Notes under the pieces: generated by a model | What the model saw: only the letters and a program-made list of their open reading frames with translations | Databases searched by the model: none | What the model was told of the DNA's origin: nothing | Origin: a bacterium | GTDB taxonomy: Bacteria; UBP14; UBA6098; B30-G16 | Length of the DNA stretch: 5,532 bases | NCBI GenBank assembly: GCA_003645115.1 | Contig: QNEG01000131.1 | Span: forward strand, 1-5,532 | Direction of reading: 5' to 3' | Part shown: in pieces, positions 4,495-5,532 of the stretch | How the letters are laid out: every line of letters begins with the position of its first letter | Position numbering within the stretch: position 1 is the first letter of the stretch | Made by a program: the position numbers and the translations under genes

Positions 4495-5478
4495 ATGAGA
4501 GCCATAATTCCTGTAGCTGGAGTTGGAGAGAGATTGAGACCATTTACTCACACCACGCCGAAACCATTGCTCTCTTTCGCAGGAAAACCCATTTTAGCTC
4601 ACATAATAGATGGATTGCTGGACAATAATGTGGATGAACTGGTTTTGGTGGTCGGATATATGGGCGAAAAAATCGAACAATTCGTGAAAGAACGATATTC
4701 TATTCCCGCAAAATTCGTGTGGCAGGATAAATTGCTCGGACTGGGCTATGCCATATATCTCGCACTGGAAAAAATTCCCGATGATGAACCATTCTTGATT
4801 ATTCTCGGTGATACCATAATAGAGGCGGATATTTCTGATGTATCCAAGACAGATACGCATAAGATAGGCATTCATTGGGTAGAGGATCCTCGACGATTTG
4901 GAGTATTAGAATTATCTGGGAAACGAATAATCGGTATGGTGGAAAAGCCAGAATCTCCCAAAAGTAATTGGGTAATAGCTGGGCTATATTATTTTACCGA
5001 TGCCAGAAAATTGAGAAGTAGCCTTAATTATATAATAGAAAATAATATAAGCACACGCGGAGAAATCCAATTGACCGATGCACTGGCGAATATGCTCAAC
5101 GACGGCGAAGTATTCGAGAGTATAGTAATAGAGGGCTGGCACGATTGCGGGAAACCGGAAACATTACTGGCTACTCATCGCGAGATGCTGGATAAGAATG
5201 GTAATGTGGAAAAACTGGAGGGGAATATAATAATACCGCCGGTGCATATTGCCAAAAACGCCAGCGTGAAAAGTTCTATCATCGGTCCGTATGTATCGCT
5301 TGGAGAACATTCTCAAATCGAATCTTCGATACTAACAGATAGCATAGTCGGTGATGGCACAATTATTACAAAATGTGTGCTGGATAATTCCATAATCGGC
5401 AATGATGCTGCATTTTCTGGCAGAGCATATAGATTGAATCTGGGGAATTCTTCCCGTGTAGAATTGGAATGGGAATAA
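4495..5478 (+). CDS. Sugar-1-phosphate nucleotidyltransferase with C-terminal left-handed beta-helix
   Basis: This 327-residue cytoplasmic enzyme of the NTP_transferase family would join a sugar-1-phosphate to a nucleoside triphosphate, giving an NDP-sugar and pyrophosphate. The N-terminal catalytic domain (1-235) has MRAIIPVAGVGERLRPFT (1-18) with PKPLL (22-26), the nucleotide-binding loop. LGD at 104-106 carries the metal-binding Asp106, and VEKP at 149-152 and WHDCGKPETLL at 215-225 are also visible. Residues 243-305 are hexapeptide-type repeats (ASVKSSIIGPYVSLGEHSQI, then further II/IV-G steps) forming a left-handed beta-helix. This layout matches long-form RmlA-type glucose-1-phosphate thymidylyltransferases such as archaeal ones, but UTP or GTP specificity cannot be excluded, so no symbol is given. 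It is unusual in having Glu12 where Gly-x-Gly-Thr-Arg is commoner. It is preceded by a long structured leader and its TAA directly abuts the stop of a convergent gene. Likely role: cell-envelope or surface polysaccharide precursors. Confidence 0.9.
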   Translation: MRAIIPVAGVGERLRPFTHTTPKPLLSFAGKPILAHIIDGLLDNNVDELVLVVGYMGEKIEQFVKERYSIPAKFVWQDKLLGLGYAIYLALEKIPDDEPFLIILGDTIIEADISDVSKTDTHKIGIHWVEDPRRFGVLELSGKRIIGMVEKPESPKSNWVIAGLYYFTDARKLRSSLNYIIENNISTRGEIQLTDALANMLNDGEVFESIVIEGWHDCGKPETLLATHREMLDKNGNVEKLEGNIIIPPVHIAKNASVKSSIIGPYVSLGEHSQIESSILTDSIVGDGTIITKCVLDNSIIGNDAAFSGRAYRLNLGNSSRVELEWE

Positions 5479-5532
5479 TCAATTGTCCTCATCGAATTGT
5501 TCTTCGAGTTGTGGTTCGCTGGAATCCGATTC
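5479..5532 (-). CDS. C-terminal end of a convergent gene with an acidic tail (partial)
   Basis: The minus strand reads 17 codons from the right edge, ESDSSEPQLEEQFDEDN, to a TGA whose complement occupies 5479-5481. This stop abuts the TAA of the nucleotidyltransferase with no base between. The acidic, low-complexity tail looks like a genuine protein end, and no other gene explains the stretch. The protein's identity cannot be told from these residues. Confidence 0.5.
   Translation of the reverse strand, partial: ESDSSEPQLEEQFDEDN

Overview
The window is a moderately AT-rich bacterial chromosome segment (GC appears to be around 40% by eye, not computed). It is packed with short operons and carries no rRNA, tRNA, CRISPR or transposase gene. 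The secreted proteins belong to a family common in uncultured lineages of the FCB/KSB1/WOR-3/Cloacimonadota kind: an N-terminal 'VPxxxxYQxKL...RIY...LW' domain followed by YADTA-type and GVYG-type repeats. A TrmB-type regulator and Shine-Dalgarno sites also point to an uncultured bacterium of that sort. The taxon is an inference, and no marker gene is present to fix it.

Left block (1-2570, all minus strand). A TrmB-family regulator (1679-2503) is followed 9 nt later by a short secreted protein (1142-1669). After another 27 nt comes a longer secreted protein (from 1114, running off the left edge). The two secreted proteins share the same N-terminal domain; the long one adds an in-frame tandem repeat of 8-10 residue units. 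The operon has a well-formed sigma70-type promoter (TTGACA, 16 bp, TATATT). The -10 box and predicted transcription start are covered by two overlapping dyads, which looks like autoregulation by the TrmB protein. The simplest reading is a regulator controlling surface or exported proteins encoded downstream of it.

Divergent spacer (2570-2926). This AT-rich stretch has no recognised gene. It holds a 17-codon ORF with a strong ribosome binding site that can pair into a hairpin, and a possible promoter for the next genes.

Middle block (2927-4085, plus strand). A small exported protein with a charged C-terminal half, weakly reminiscent of DUF4296, overlaps by 8 bp a LipM-type octanoyl/lipoyl transferase.

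Spacer 4086-4494. It contains a good sigma70-type promoter, a 130-bp degenerate palindromic element with two internal hairpins inside outer inverted arms, and an AT-only palindrome just ahead of a ribosome binding site. These would form a leader of about 300 nt for the next gene.

Right block. A sugar-1-phosphate nucleotidyltransferase with a C-terminal left-handed beta-helix (4495-5478, plus) is followed with no gap by the last codons of a convergent minus-strand gene with an acidic tail.

No complete novel system is evident. The best leads are the regulator/operator/surface-protein operon, the structured leader ahead of the nucleotidyltransferase, and the hairpin that would mask a ribosome binding site in the divergent spacer.
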